Shown: positions 27,386 through 37,546, counted from the first letter of the stretch. The stretch is 64,000 nt of DNA from Bin80 sp965215475 (GCA_965215475.1 OZ244061.1:806001-870000), one strand, 5' to 3'. The notes: generated by a model from the sequence alone, not told the origin. Made by a program: numbers and translations.

Positions 27386-30016
27386 TCAGCCATTATCTGC
27401 TTCGATTTCTGCTGGATCATAATTCAAAATCGGTCCCAGCCAGCGTTCTACCTCTCGTATTTTCATCCCCTTTCTATGGGCATAATCTTCAATCTGATCC
27501 CGATCAATCCTCCCTACAGAAAAATATGTACTCTCGGGATGTGCGATGTACAGACCCGAAACAGAGGCAGCGGGAATCATTGCATAGCTATTCGTCAATT
27601 CCATCCCGATATGATTTGCCCCTAATAAACGAAAAATTGTCTCCTTCTCTGTATGGTCAGGTTGACAGGGATACCCTGGTGCGGGGCGAATACCAGCGTA
27701 TGCCTCTTTGATTAAATCTTCATTGTCAAACTTCTCATCTGCCGCATATCCCCATAGCTCCTTACGAACACGCTCATGCATATACTCTGCTAGAGCTTCT
27801 GCGAAACGGTCGGCAAGGGATTTAACCATAATTGCGGAGTAGTCATCCGATTCGGCTTCAAATCTTTTTCCAATCTCTTGCGCCTCCACCCCCGAAGTGA
27901 CGGCAAAGGCCCCCACATGATCCTCCCCCTCGGCAACGAAATCAGACAGTGCAAAATTGGCTCGTCCATTGTCCTTGATCACTTGTTGGCGCAAAGTATA
28001 GAACGTATCGCCGGTATTGAGCTTAATATCATCACCGGCTCGGCAAGCCTCCCAAAACCCAACCACAGCCTTTGGCCTAAACCAGCGCTGACCAATAATT
28101 TTCTTTAACATGATCTGGGTATCACGCCAAAGATCCCGCGCGGCATTTCCGATCACTTTATGTTCAAGGATTTGCGGAAAACGTCCCGCCAGGTTCCAAG
28201 TTATGAAATAAGGAGTCCAGTCAATGTAATCGGCTAATTCTGACAGATCAAATTCTTCGAATACTTTGGTGCCTGTAAAACTTGGAGCATGGGGAGATGG
28301 AGCCTGTATCTGGTATGCATGTCTGCGTGCTATTTGAATGGGATAGCGAGGTTTGGGTGGCCCCCCTACTCGGCGATCCCGAATACGCTGATATTTGGTC
28401 TTTATCGTTTCAAGAAAAAGTGGACGCTCATCGTCAGAGAATAAGGACGAGACCGTACCAATGGCCCGACTGGCATCGGTTACATGAATCGATGGCCCAT
28501 TGGACCGAGCTGGATCAATTTTGACCGCCGTATGCACAGGGGAGGTCGTTGCCCCGCCAATCAATAAGGGTTGTTTCATTCCCAGGCGTTGCATTTCGCT
28601 CGCGACATAGACCATTTCGTCTAAACTTGGAGTGATGAGACCTGAGAGACCGATCATGTCTACCTGTTCTTTTCTGGCTGTACTCAGAATATTCTCGCAA
28701 GGAACCATGACTCCCAAATCAACGACTTCATACCCATTACATGCGAGTACTACTCCCACAATATTTTTCCCGATGTCATGTACATCGCCTTTAACGGTTG
28801 CCATCAGGATCTTCCCATTTGAAGCATGTGCGATTCCCATCTCTTCTTTTTCAGCCTGCATGAATGGATCCAGATAAGCAACTGCAGCTTTCATGACACG
28901 TGCAGATTTCACGACTTGCGGCAAAAACATTTTACCGGAGCCAAACAGATCTCCGACAACGTTCATCCCGTCCATGAGCGGACCTTCAATCACATGCAAT
29001 GGGCGATCTGAAGTAACTCTGGCCTCCTCGGTATCTTCGACAATAAACTCTGTGACGCCGTTTACAAGTGCATATTCAAGCCTCTTGTCTACAGTCAGTT
29101 CGCGCCAAGACAAATCTTTCTGGATCGACTTTCCTTTTTGACCACGGAACTGTTCGGCATAATTAACGAGTTCATCTGTCGCATTTTCATTCCGGTTGAG
29201 AATAACATCTTCAACCAATTCTCGCAGTTTGGGCTCGATCTCATCGTAAATATCCAGTTGACCGGCATTCACGATTCCCATATTCATCCCCGCCGGGATC
29301 GCATGATATAGAAAGACGGAATGCATCGCTCTCCGAACGGGCTCATTCCCTCGGAAACTGAAGGATACATTTGAGAGCCCGCCCGAAATATGACTGCCAG
29401 GACATGTTCTGCGGATGACGTTTGCGGCCTCAATAAAATCAACCGCGTAATTGTTATGTTCTGGAATTCCCGTAGCAACCGCAAAAATATTCGGATCAAA
29501 AATGATGTCTTCGGCCGGAAAGCCAACTTCCTCGGTGAGAATTTTGAATGCCCGCTGACAAATCTCAATCTTCCGAGAAGCCGTATCCGCCTGACCAATC
29601 TCATCAAATGCCATTACGACGACTGCAGCCCCATACGATCGGCATGCATGTGCATGCTCCAGAAACTGATCTTTTCCTTCCTTCAATGAGATGGAATTGA
29701 CTACAGCTTTTCCCTGTACACATTTTAGACCCGCTTCAATGACTTCCCACTTCGAGCTGTCAATCATAATTGGCACCCGGGCAATGTCAGGCTCAGCCGC
29801 AATCAGGTTCAGAAACGTTTGCATGGCTTTGACCCCATCCAGCATCCCCTCGTCCATGTTCACATCAATGATCTGCGCCCCATTTTCGACTTGCTGTCGC
29901 GCAACCTCTAGGGCCGTTGCATAATCACCATTTGTGATCAGTCTGCGGAACCTGGCAGAACCAGTCATATTGGTTCGCTCACCAATGTTGACAAATGTTT
30001 GAGCGGCCGTGTTCAT
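27386..30016 (-). CDS. metH: Methionine synthase, folate/cobalamin/activation module (split MetH, part 2)
   Basis: 876 residues covering the pterin-binding domain (FVNIGERTNMTGSARFRRLI at the start), the cobalamin cap, the B12 domain (DVHDIGKNIVGVVL, the DxHxxG base-off motif, then SGLITPSLDEM) and the SAM-binding reactivation domain (RPAPGYPCQPDHTEKETIF, GLYIAHPESTYFSVG). The homocysteine domain is missing here and is encoded by the gene immediately upstream (30104-31180). The break lies at the natural interdomain linker, with its own ATG (MNTAAQT), so this is an organised split and not a frameshift. Confidence 0.94.
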   Translation of the reverse strand: MNTAAQTFVNIGERTNMTGSARFRRLITNGDYATALEVARQQVENGAQIIDVNMDEGMLDGVKAMQTFLNLIAAEPDIARVPIMIDSSKWEVIEAGLKCVQGKAVVNSISLKEGKDQFLEHAHACRSYGAAVVVMAFDEIGQADTASRKIEICQRAFKILTEEVGFPAEDIIFDPNIFAVATGIPEHNNYAVDFIEAANVIRRTCPGSHISGGLSNVSFSFRGNEPVRRAMHSVFLYHAIPAGMNMGIVNAGQLDIYDEIEPKLRELVEDVILNRNENATDELVNYAEQFRGQKGKSIQKDLSWRELTVDKRLEYALVNGVTEFIVEDTEEARVTSDRPLHVIEGPLMDGMNVVGDLFGSGKMFLPQVVKSARVMKAAVAYLDPFMQAEKEEMGIAHASNGKILMATVKGDVHDIGKNIVGVVLACNGYEVVDLGVMVPCENILSTARKEQVDMIGLSGLITPSLDEMVYVASEMQRLGMKQPLLIGGATTSPVHTAVKIDPARSNGPSIHVTDASRAIGTVSSLFSDDERPLFLETIKTKYQRIRDRRVGGPPKPRYPIQIARRHAYQIQAPSPHAPSFTGTKVFEEFDLSELADYIDWTPYFITWNLAGRFPQILEHKVIGNAARDLWRDTQIMLKKIIGQRWFRPKAVVGFWEACRAGDDIKLNTGDTFYTLRQQVIKDNGRANFALSDFVAEGEDHVGAFAVTSGVEAQEIGKRFEAESDDYSAIMVKSLADRFAEALAEYMHERVRKELWGYAADEKFDNEDLIKEAYAGIRPAPGYPCQPDHTEKETIFRLLGANHIGMELTNSYAMIPAASVSGLYIAHPESTYFSVGRIDRDQIEDYAHRKGMKIREVERWLGPILNYDPAEIEADNG

Positions 30017-30103
30017 TCCCTATCTTAGATCTTATTCAGTATTCCGGGTCTGAAATTACTTACTCGGAACTGGTACCATTACCATTGATCTCTATGTGCG
30101 TGA

Positions 30104-31180
30104 CTAGCTTGCTAACTCAAAAGGCTCTAGACCAGCAAGTCGCAGCGTATTCATATTTCTCACTGGACTTCTAGGCGGTATCCCCTTAATTATTTCTCCG
30201 ATTGCACGAATGTGATCTGGAGTCGTCCCACAACACCCCCCAAGAATATTCACAATGCCATCTTGTGCCCATTTCCCGACCTCACTTGCCGTCTCCTGTG
30301 GTAATTCATCATATTCACCCATCTCATTAGGAAGCCCTGCATTCGGATAGGCCGCAACGAATGTATCCGCGACTCGAGACATTGCTGCAATATGCGGGCG
30401 CATTAGATTTGCCCCGAGTGCACAATTAAACCCAACCGCAAATGGTTTGACGTGGCGGATTGAATGCCAAAATGCTTCAACCGTTTGCCCTGATAGAGTG
30501 CGCCCCGACCGATCCGTAATCGTCCCGGAAATCCAAACCGGTAGCTTTTCAAGTCCTTCAGCTTCGAGATCAAGAATCGCTTTGATTGCTGCCTTGCAGT
30601 TCAATGTATCGGTAATCGTCTCAATCAAATACAGATGAATCCCCCCTCGATTCAGAGCTTGAATTTGCTCACGATACGCTTGATAAACCTGATCGAACGT
30701 CACTTCGCGAGCACCAGGATCATTGACGTCCGAGCTCATCGATAGCATCTTATTCAGTGGTCCAATAGAACCGGCAACAAAACGCGGCTTCTGCGGCTCT
30801 TTTTTTGTCCACTTATCTGCCGACGCACAAGCAAGTTTTGCTCCTTCATAATTGATATCAATGACTGACTGGAGATCAAGGGCGTAATCCTCCTGTACGA
30901 TGGTTGTTGCCGAAAATGTATTGGTCTCCGTAATATCTACCCCGGCTGCAAAATATTCGTCATGTAATTTTGTTACGATTTCGGGTCTTGTAAGGCATAG
31001 AATATCGTTATTTCCTTTCATGGGGACCGGATACTGTTCCTCCGTAAACCGTTCCCCCCGATAATCTTTCTCCTCAAGCCCCATTCTTTGGAACATCGCT
31101 CCCCAAGAACCATCAAGCAGTAGAATTCGCTGCTTAACTACCTGATAAAGCCGATCAATACGATCTTGGCGCTTGGTCAT
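30104..31180 (-). CDS. metH: Methionine synthase, homocysteine-binding module (split MetH, part 1)
   Basis: 358-residue homocysteine S-methyltransferase barrel. Visible: LLDGSWGAMFQRMGL, TNTFSATTIVQEDY, VGFNCALGAN with the first zinc Cys, and NILGGCCGTTPDH with the zinc-binding double Cys. It ends LAGLEPFELAS, the sequence that in full-length MetH runs straight into the pterin domain. 87 bp downstream the second module begins. It must act with the 876-residue partner; operon with the ArsR-MT-MetF fusion upstream. Confidence 0.94.
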   Translation of the reverse strand: MTKRQDRIDRLYQVVKQRILLLDGSWGAMFQRMGLEEKDYRGERFTEEQYPVPMKGNNDILCLTRPEIVTKLHDEYFAAGVDITETNTFSATTIVQEDYALDLQSVIDINYEGAKLACASADKWTKKEPQKPRFVAGSIGPLNKMLSMSSDVNDPGAREVTFDQVYQAYREQIQALNRGGIHLYLIETITDTLNCKAAIKAILDLEAEGLEKLPVWISGTITDRSGRTLSGQTVEAFWHSIRHVKPFAVGFNCALGANLMRPHIAAMSRVADTFVAAYPNAGLPNEMGEYDELPQETASEVGKWAQDGIVNILGGCCGTTPDHIRAIGEIIKGIPPRSPVRNMNTLRLAGLEPFELAS

Positions 31181-31317
31181 TGGCTTTGACTAACCTAGAA
31201 AGAATCAGGAAGTGAAGTCCATCCCTTATTACAAGAGGCTGAATACAAGCCGTAAACCTCTCTCGAAGAAAAGCATGGATCGTAGTCGGGCAAAGTACAA
31301 GAACTTTCCATGACTGA

Positions 31318-33198
31318 TTAAACCACCACTTGGGGCTTCAATCCAAGCAATCGACAGGTCGATAATGCCAGGCTTGCGCGATTCAGTGTATAGAAATGAA
31401 AATCATTTACCCCCTGTTCTGAAAGCTTATGGCAGAGTTCAGCAGCTACATTCGCTGTGATGAACTCACATGTAGTTATATCTTCATCCGTTCCCTCGTA
31501 TACCTCATGTAACCAGTCTGGCAATTCGACCTGGCAAAGATCTGCCATACGTTTCATTCCTTTGAAGTTGGGCTGTAACATGATCCCTGGAACGATTGGC
31601 ATGGTCACTCCCCCTGCTCGTGCACGATCAAGAAAAGCTAGATACGTCTCTGGTTCGAAGAAAAACTGTGTGATCGCCCGGTCAGCGCCGGCATCCTGCT
31701 TGGCTCTCAGAAATGCAATATCCTGGTCCCAACCTCGACTATGGGGATGTTGTTCTGGATAACACGAAACACTGATTTCAAATCTTTTGCCCGGTTCGAT
31801 CTCATGTGTACGAATCCCTTCAATTAATTCGATACTATTGCGAAACCCGCCAGGATATTCCTCGAATTTTGTGCCTATACCTTCCGGAGGATCTCCTCTC
31901 AGTGCCACTAGGTGACGTATACCCACTTTCCATAAATCGACGGCAACCTCTAATACTTCTTCCTTGGTAGAGCTCACACAGGTAAGATGTGCGGCGGGCA
32001 ATAGCGGAGTATCTCGTGCAATCTTTGTGACAATTCTTTGTGTTCGATTCCGTGTGGATCCACCTGCTCCATAGGTCACTGATACAAAGCGCGGTGCCAT
32101 CGGTGTGAGACGTGCAACCGATTCCCAGAGCTTCGCTTCCAGCCTATCCGTTTTCGGGGGAAAGAATTCGAAAGAGACATTCGGGGGTAGTTTTGATTGC
32201 TGCTCTGCAACGGCAAGTTTGTTTTCACTGTAGCCTCTTGGTGGACAGGGATGCCACGTTGCAGTCCAGATCAGAACACTGATGCCTTTTTGCAGCGAAA
32301 CGGGAGGATCAAATTTTTTCACTTGGACGGAAAAACCAGCTACTTCCGCCCAGTGTAACATGTCATCCTCAGAAATCCCAAGCCGGTAGTGCCCCTGAGA
32401 TTCACGTAAGAACTCTAATTCATGTGGAGCAAAATCAACCACAAGCAGTTTGCCTCCAGGTTTGAGAATGCGCGCGGCCTCAGAAATGACATCTTCTGGT
32501 TTTTCCAGATAATGCAACACTTGGTGTACGATGACAAAGTCAGCACTATTGCTTTCAAACGGAGTATTTGTGGCATCACCTTGACGAACGCGTGCGTTTC
32601 CTATCCGTGCTCGGTTGAGATTTGCACGTGCAACGGTCAGCATCTGATGAGAGAGATCCAGACCTTCGGCTTCTTGAGTGTAGGGGGAAAGCAGAATGAG
32701 CATCCTCCCGGTCCCTGTTCCCAGATCAATGACACGTTCAAATTGATGCGTTGCAATATGCTCAAGGATGGCTTTTTCAATGGCAGCATCCGGATAGTGC
32801 AATGCCCTCAGTCGATCCCAATCCTCCGCAATTTTGGAAAAATAAGTTGCTGCTGATTTTGCACGAGCTTCGCGAACCCTCTGCAATGCCTGAAGATCAG
32901 ATATGAATGGACCCCCCTCCGTATCTAATTCGGAAAAGAACCCATTCAGTAACCTTCCGGCCCAGCCTTTACTTTGAATTCGATAAAATACCCAAGATCC
33001 TTCGGGGAGCCTTTCTACTAAGCCTGCCCGAGTCAATATCTTCAAGTGATGAGATAACCGCGGTTGGCTTTGGTTCAAGATTTTCGCTAGTTCTCCGACG
33101 GCAAGATCACCACAGCGTAGCAGAACAAGAATACGTAGCCGGTTCGGCTCTCCAGCCGCCTTCATTGCACCGATCAACAATCTTTGACACGCATTCAT
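31318..33198 (-). CDS. ArsR regulator - SAM methyltransferase - MetF triple fusion
   Basis: 626 residues in three parts. Residues 1-95: ArsR/SmtB winged helix (LAVGELAKILNQSQPRLSHH, HLKILTRAGLVER). Residues about 105-315: class I methyltransferase with motif I VIDLGTGTGR (156-165) and ILKPGGKLLVVDF (245-256). Residues about 340-626: 5,10-methylenetetrahydrofolate reductase (VSFEFFPPKT, VTYGAGGSTRNRT, HLTCVSSTKEE, ISVSCYPEQHPHS, QFFFEP). A ~25-residue linker joins the last two. The two following genes encode methionine synthase, so the product would supply methyl-THF to it. Sensing of SAM/SAH by the middle domain is inferred from ArsR-methyltransferase proteins next to metF elsewhere. Confidence 0.92.
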   Translation of the reverse strand: MNACQRLLIGAMKAAGEPNRLRILVLLRCGDLAVGELAKILNQSQPRLSHHLKILTRAGLVERLPEGSWVFYRIQSKGWAGRLLNGFFSELDTEGGPFISDLQALQRVREARAKSAATYFSKIAEDWDRLRALHYPDAAIEKAILEHIATHQFERVIDLGTGTGRMLILLSPYTQEAEGLDLSHQMLTVARANLNRARIGNARVRQGDATNTPFESNSADFVIVHQVLHYLEKPEDVISEAARILKPGGKLLVVDFAPHELEFLRESQGHYRLGISEDDMLHWAEVAGFSVQVKKFDPPVSLQKGISVLIWTATWHPCPPRGYSENKLAVAEQQSKLPPNVSFEFFPPKTDRLEAKLWESVARLTPMAPRFVSVTYGAGGSTRNRTQRIVTKIARDTPLLPAAHLTCVSSTKEEVLEVAVDLWKVGIRHLVALRGDPPEGIGTKFEEYPGGFRNSIELIEGIRTHEIEPGKRFEISVSCYPEQHPHSRGWDQDIAFLRAKQDAGADRAITQFFFEPETYLAFLDRARAGGVTMPIVPGIMLQPNFKGMKRMADLCQVELPDWLHEVYEGTDEDITTCEFITANVAAELCHKLSEQGVNDFHFYTLNRASLALSTCRLLGLKPQVVV

Positions 33199-33205
33199 AA
33201 CAATA

Positions 33206-33233
33206 TTATACAGATAAACAACTATTTATATAA
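33206..33233. promoter_or_regulatory. AT-rich imperfect palindrome upstream of the ArsR-MT-MetF gene
   Basis: 28 bp; the arms TTATACAGATA and TATTTATATAA match at 9 of 11 positions when folded. It ends 8 bp from the ATG (33196-33198). This is a plausible autoregulatory operator for the fused ArsR domain; that role is inferred from position and symmetry only. Confidence 0.35.
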
Positions 33234-33845
33234 CACTTCCTTAATATCAAGGTTCACAAACCGCTCCAACGTATTTCGTTTCTGAGGCTCATTGTCTGAT
33301 GAATCCCTCCACGATGCTATAATTCTTATGCTCTGCTACCATCATCCGAAAACGATTCAGATATATTCAGACTAGAAGACGATCCCTTTGGAGAGCCTGA
33401 TCAAATTTGGTAGTACTAGACGTGCACGAGAGCATCAAATATGAAACTTGATGCAGGGATTGATGATTTTTCCTTCCACAAATAGTCCAAATATCCTAGG
33501 ATTTCATCGAGGAAGAAGGATCGCTCTACACTTTCTCTAGAGAAGCCGTTTGATCGTCAACGGGTAGATCGGATCAAATTTGCGAATATCCTACGACGAT
33601 AAACCTCCAGATCCATTTTTGACCAAAGGGTACCCCTCCTTCTTGACTGGAAGATGCTTAAACTTGGGGGCACCAGTGGACTTACAGTTGCTCAAATGAA
33701 GATTCTACCCCTATACAATCCTGCCCCCTTTGACTGTTATAACACAATCCAGAAACGACAATGCCGTATAAACAGATTTTATACCAAGAGAACCCTACAG
33801 TATGCCGTTACCAGGTCATTTTCTGATCATTTCAGAAGAAAGTGA
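33234..33845. other. Intergenic region between metF fusion and recA
   Basis: About 610 bp without a supported gene. A 63-codon plus-strand frame (33654-33845) has no recognisable motif. I saw no S-box or other riboswitch core. Confidence 0.4.
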
Positions 33846-34862
33846 TTATGCCCTTTCTGTGGGAATGTTGAGACCTAAATTCTCACGTACGTTTGCCCGG
33901 ATTGATTCGTATTCACCAGGGTTTTCTATCAACCAGGTTTTCGCATTATCCCGTCCTTGCCCAATTCGTTCGTTTCCATAACCATACCAAGAACCGCTTT
34001 TGGTGATGATCCCAATATTCACTGCAAGGTCAACCAACTCTCCTACAGATGAAATCCCTTCCCCATAGATAATGTCAAACTCAGCATTCCGAAACGGTGG
34101 TGCAACTTTGTTCTTCACCACTTTGACACGCGTTCGATTGCCAATGACCTCGGTGGCATTCTTGATCGCACCAATCCGACGAATATCAAGTCTGACTGAG
34201 CTGTAGAATTTCAGTGCTTTTCCACCAGGAGTCGTTTCAGGGTTTCCAAACATCACTCCAATTTTTTCCCGGAGTTGGTTAATGAAAACCACAACAACAT
34301 TGGATCGATTGATAATTCCGGCTAACTTTCTTAGAGCCTGGCTCATCAGGCGGGCTTGCAATCCCACATGACTATCTCCCATATCCCCTTGAATTTCAGC
34401 TGCGGGAACCAAGGCCGCTACGGAGTCAACGACAATAAGATCAAGTGCACCACTTCGAACGAGGGTATCGCAAATATTTAACGCCTGTTCTCCAGTATCG
34501 GGCTGTGAGATCAATAACTGATCAATATCCACACCCAATTGCTCTGCATAAGATGGATCGAAGGCATGTTCCGCATCGATAAATGCGCATTGTCCTCCCA
34601 ATTTCTGAGCCTCGGCAAGACAATGCGTAGCCAATGTGGTCTTCCCCGAAGATTCGGGGCCATAGATTTCAACGATTCGTCCGCGGGGGATCCCTCCCAC
34701 ACCTAGAGCGGCATCTAATGCTATAGATCCCGTAGGAATGGCTTCCACCTGTACTGGCGGAGCATCCCCCATTCTCATGATGGAGCCTTTGCCATGTTGT
34801 TTCTCAATCTCCTTGATCGCGAGATTAAGTGCACGAATTTTGGGGGTTTCTTTTGTACTCAT
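33846..34862 (-). CDS. recA: Recombinase A
   Basis: 338 residues; ATP-dependent strand-exchange protein for recombinational repair and SOS signalling. Walker A GPESSGKTT, the KGSIMRMGD N-terminal motif, VDSVAALVPAAEIQGDMGD (Walker B and L1 start), and VVVFINQLREKIGVMFGNPETTPGG (L2) are all present. No intein. The C-terminus is short and moderately acidic. In many bacteria recA follows pgsA-cinA; here a broken ParB-like gene separates it from cinA. Confidence 0.97.
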   Translation of the reverse strand: MSTKETPKIRALNLAIKEIEKQHGKGSIMRMGDAPPVQVEAIPTGSIALDAALGVGGIPRGRIVEIYGPESSGKTTLATHCLAEAQKLGGQCAFIDAEHAFDPSYAEQLGVDIDQLLISQPDTGEQALNICDTLVRSGALDLIVVDSVAALVPAAEIQGDMGDSHVGLQARLMSQALRKLAGIINRSNVVVVFINQLREKIGVMFGNPETTPGGKALKFYSSVRLDIRRIGAIKNATEVIGNRTRVKVVKNKVAPPFRNAEFDIIYGEGISSVGELVDLAVNIGIITKSGSWYGYGNERIGQGRDNAKTWLIENPGEYESIRANVRENLGLNIPTERA

Positions 34863-35061
34863 AATTTCATGATTGAGTTAAGCCGTTTAATGATACAACA
34901 CTTTGACCGAAGTTTTTTATCTCTACAAACTACAATTCGAAAAAGAATTCCCCAAAACACTTCGAAGGCAAGCTAGTTCTCCAGAATCGGCACTTAAAAT
35001 TGCCAGGGGGGAGATGCCCTTGTCTAGTTACATCTTATCGAGGAATTCATTTTGCTCATAG

Positions 35062-36030
35062 ATGATAATTTCGTATAGATACATGGACATCAAGCCGTTT
35101 ATTGTATGCCAGGAAAATGGAAAACTTACTGTACTTGAGGGTAATCGTCGATTAGCTGCGGTTCGTCTATTCAGGGATCCTGAGTTAAGCAACAAAATAT
35201 TTGATGCAACCACAACTAGGATACGAATCCCAGAAATAACCAAGGATCATAGAGGCACACTCGAGAAGATTTCCGTGTATCGTGTTGATCATCGTAGAGA
35301 TGCCGATGCATTCATTGGATTTAAACATATCAATGGTGCTGTCCGATGGAATTCATATGCGAAGGCCAAATTTGCTACTCGTTGGCATGGAAACAGTAAC
35401 TTCTCTCTTACTGAGATAGCAAATCAGGTTGGAGATAGTCATACAACCATAAAACGGATGGTCCATGCAATCTATGTATTAGAACAAGCCAGGAATGAGT
35501 CGCTCTATAATATAGATGATCGCTGGAATCCGCGTTTCAGTTTTTCGCATCTCTACACAGCATTATCACATTCAGAATATAGACGTTTCCTCGGACTTGA
35601 TTTGCAATGAACAAACTATGAACCACAACTAAATCCAATCTCCAAGGACAGGAAAAACCACTTAACTGAATTACTGACATGGATTTATGGATCCAAAAAA
35701 GATGACCTACATCCGGTAATCACGTCACAGAACCCAGACATTAAACATCCAGGAGAAGTATTAAATCACACTGCATCTCTGACAATTCTTAGAGCCGGAC
35801 GTCCCTTGGAGGAAGCCTACGAAAGTATGCTGCCCGCCGAGCAGAAGCTAATAGAGTTAATGCTCATTATACGTGCAAAAATCCGTGAAGCATTCTATAA
35901 TGTAAGGGGGTATGATGGTCAAGACACGTATCTCATTGATGTAGCCGAAGAGATCTCTGAAACAGCACAAGCAATACATGAGCGAATGAAAAAAAGAAGG
36001 GAAGCTAGTTCTGGGGAAATGAATGAGTAA
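35062..36030 (+). pseudogene. ParB/Srx-domain protein, truncated and with an in-frame stop
   Basis: The frame begins inside a ParB-N-like domain (DIKPFIVCQENGKLTVLEGNRRL) and continues with an HTH-like region (SLTEIANQVGDSHTTIKRMV). It stops at TGA 35608-35610, then resumes in the same frame (ELLTWIYGSKKDDLHPVI, SQNPDIKHPGEV) to 36030. Family members have about 40-50 more N-terminal residues, so both a 5' truncation and a nonsense codon are present. It sits in opposite orientation between cinA and recA, consistent with an incoming, now dying gene. Confidence 0.7.
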
Positions 36031-36238
36031 CAAACATACCTCCCCCTCGAACAAGTTTCTGTACTCCTACTGCATAGCTGCGATATCTTCTTCCTCCAAC
36101 TTAAGTACCGTTTTAAAACTGCTAGATAATTTTTGACATGCACCTATCCGATTCCGATGAACAAGTGCTTCTGAAATACTTCCAATACATTGCAACCACC
36201 TACTATCGCCGGAGAAATCGAAAGACAAGTATGGTTCT

Positions 36239-37537
36239 TCAGTTTCCCACGACTCGACCTCCCCAGTTAGTTTGGGAAGCGTCAGTTTTATCGCTATGGT
36301 TACGTAGCGACTGAAGTGCAATATTCAGGGTAGCAATTACACTCTTCTGCTTGTTACGATCCCGATCCTCCCCGAACTGATGCTTTACTGCCCATGCTCT
36401 TCGCGCATCGGCAAACCCAATCCAAACAAGACCAACCGGCTTCTCCTCCGTTCCTCCGGAAGGTCCAGCAATTCCTGTTACAGATAACCCAATATCACTG
36501 TGAAACCGATTGCGTACTCCTTCTGCCATCTGCACAGCAACGGGTTCACTCACTGCGCCAAAACGGTTCAAAATATCACGGTCTACGTCCAAATGGTGCT
36601 GCTTTATCAAGTTCGAATAAGCAATCACGCCACCCAGTACATAATCAGAGGATCCTGGCACATCGGTGAGGTGATTAAGTACCGAGCCACCTGTACAACT
36701 CTCTGCAATGGCAATGGTCATGCCCTTACTCTTTAATTGATGTCCTAGAATACTTTCTAGTGTATCGTCGTCTTGGCCAAAGATCACGGAGCCGAGTTTC
36801 GATCGGACAAGCTTTTCGGCAGCATATAAGCGCTTCTTTGCATGATCTCCACGAATGGTTAGCCTGACACGAACACTATAAGCTGATGGGAGATAAGCAA
36901 TCTGAAGATCAGATTCTAATCCATGAGATATAGCCTCGATCTGGCTCTGAACCCATGTCTCGCCCACTCCAGCAATTTTTAGAGTCCGTTGAGCAATCTC
37001 CGTCCGGCCATCCATTCGTAAGATTCGGGGGATCACATGATCGGAAAAAATAGCTTTCATTTCATGAGGAACCCCTGGCAGAAGGATTACTGCATTCCCA
37101 CTTCCCCCTTTGTACCATAACCCGGGAGCGGTTCCCTTGGAGTTCCGTAATATTTCAAACCCGCCAGGAACACTCGCAACACGCTCCGATCCCGGAGGTA
37201 CCGAACGTCCAAGGGAGATAAAGTGACGCTCGACCGCGGCTAAGATCGTAGGATCTACTACGAGACTAGAACCCGTAAATTCTGCGGCAGCATCTCTGGT
37301 AAGATCATCCGAGGTGGGACCAAGGCCTCCCGTTACCAACGTAAGATCACAACACCCCATACCATTTGCAATTGCTGTTTTTATTACTTCTTTATCATCA
37401 CCTACCGTCAGCGAATACGAAACGGTAATCCCCAAGTGCGTTAGCTCTGATGCGAGATAGGAAGCATTGGTATCCACTACCTGCCCCACCAGAAGCTCAT
37501 CTCCTACGGTTATAATACTTGCGATGAGCTGTGTCAC
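36239..37537 (-). CDS. cinA: CinA family protein (competence/damage-inducible, NMN deamidase)
   Basis: 432 residues. The N-terminal MoaB-like COG1058 domain (IITVGDELLVGQVVDTNASYL, VTGGLGPTSDDLT) is followed by a C-terminal nicotinamide-nucleotide amidase domain (TIAIAESCTGGSVLNHLTDV, GIAGPSGGTEEKPVGLVWIG). Last gene of pgsA-pyrE-cinA, 9 bp after pyrE. Likely roles are pyridine nucleotide salvage/repair, by family. Confidence 0.94.
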   Translation of the reverse strand: MTQLIASIITVGDELLVGQVVDTNASYLASELTHLGITVSYSLTVGDDKEVIKTAIANGMGCCDLTLVTGGLGPTSDDLTRDAAAEFTGSSLVVDPTILAAVERHFISLGRSVPPGSERVASVPGGFEILRNSKGTAPGLWYKGGSGNAVILLPGVPHEMKAIFSDHVIPRILRMDGRTEIAQRTLKIAGVGETWVQSQIEAISHGLESDLQIAYLPSAYSVRVRLTIRGDHAKKRLYAAEKLVRSKLGSVIFGQDDDTLESILGHQLKSKGMTIAIAESCTGGSVLNHLTDVPGSSDYVLGGVIAYSNLIKQHHLDVDRDILNRFGAVSEPVAVQMAEGVRNRFHSDIGLSVTGIAGPSGGTEEKPVGLVWIGFADARRAWAVKHQFGEDRDRNKQKSVIATLNIALQSLRNHSDKTDASQTNWGGRVVGN

Positions 37538-37546
37538 GTTAATCTC

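Noticed and set aside
33199..33845. SAM riboswitch before the methionine operon
   Set aside because: I found no S-box or SAM-II core pattern; the only notable structure is the short palindrome next to the start codon.
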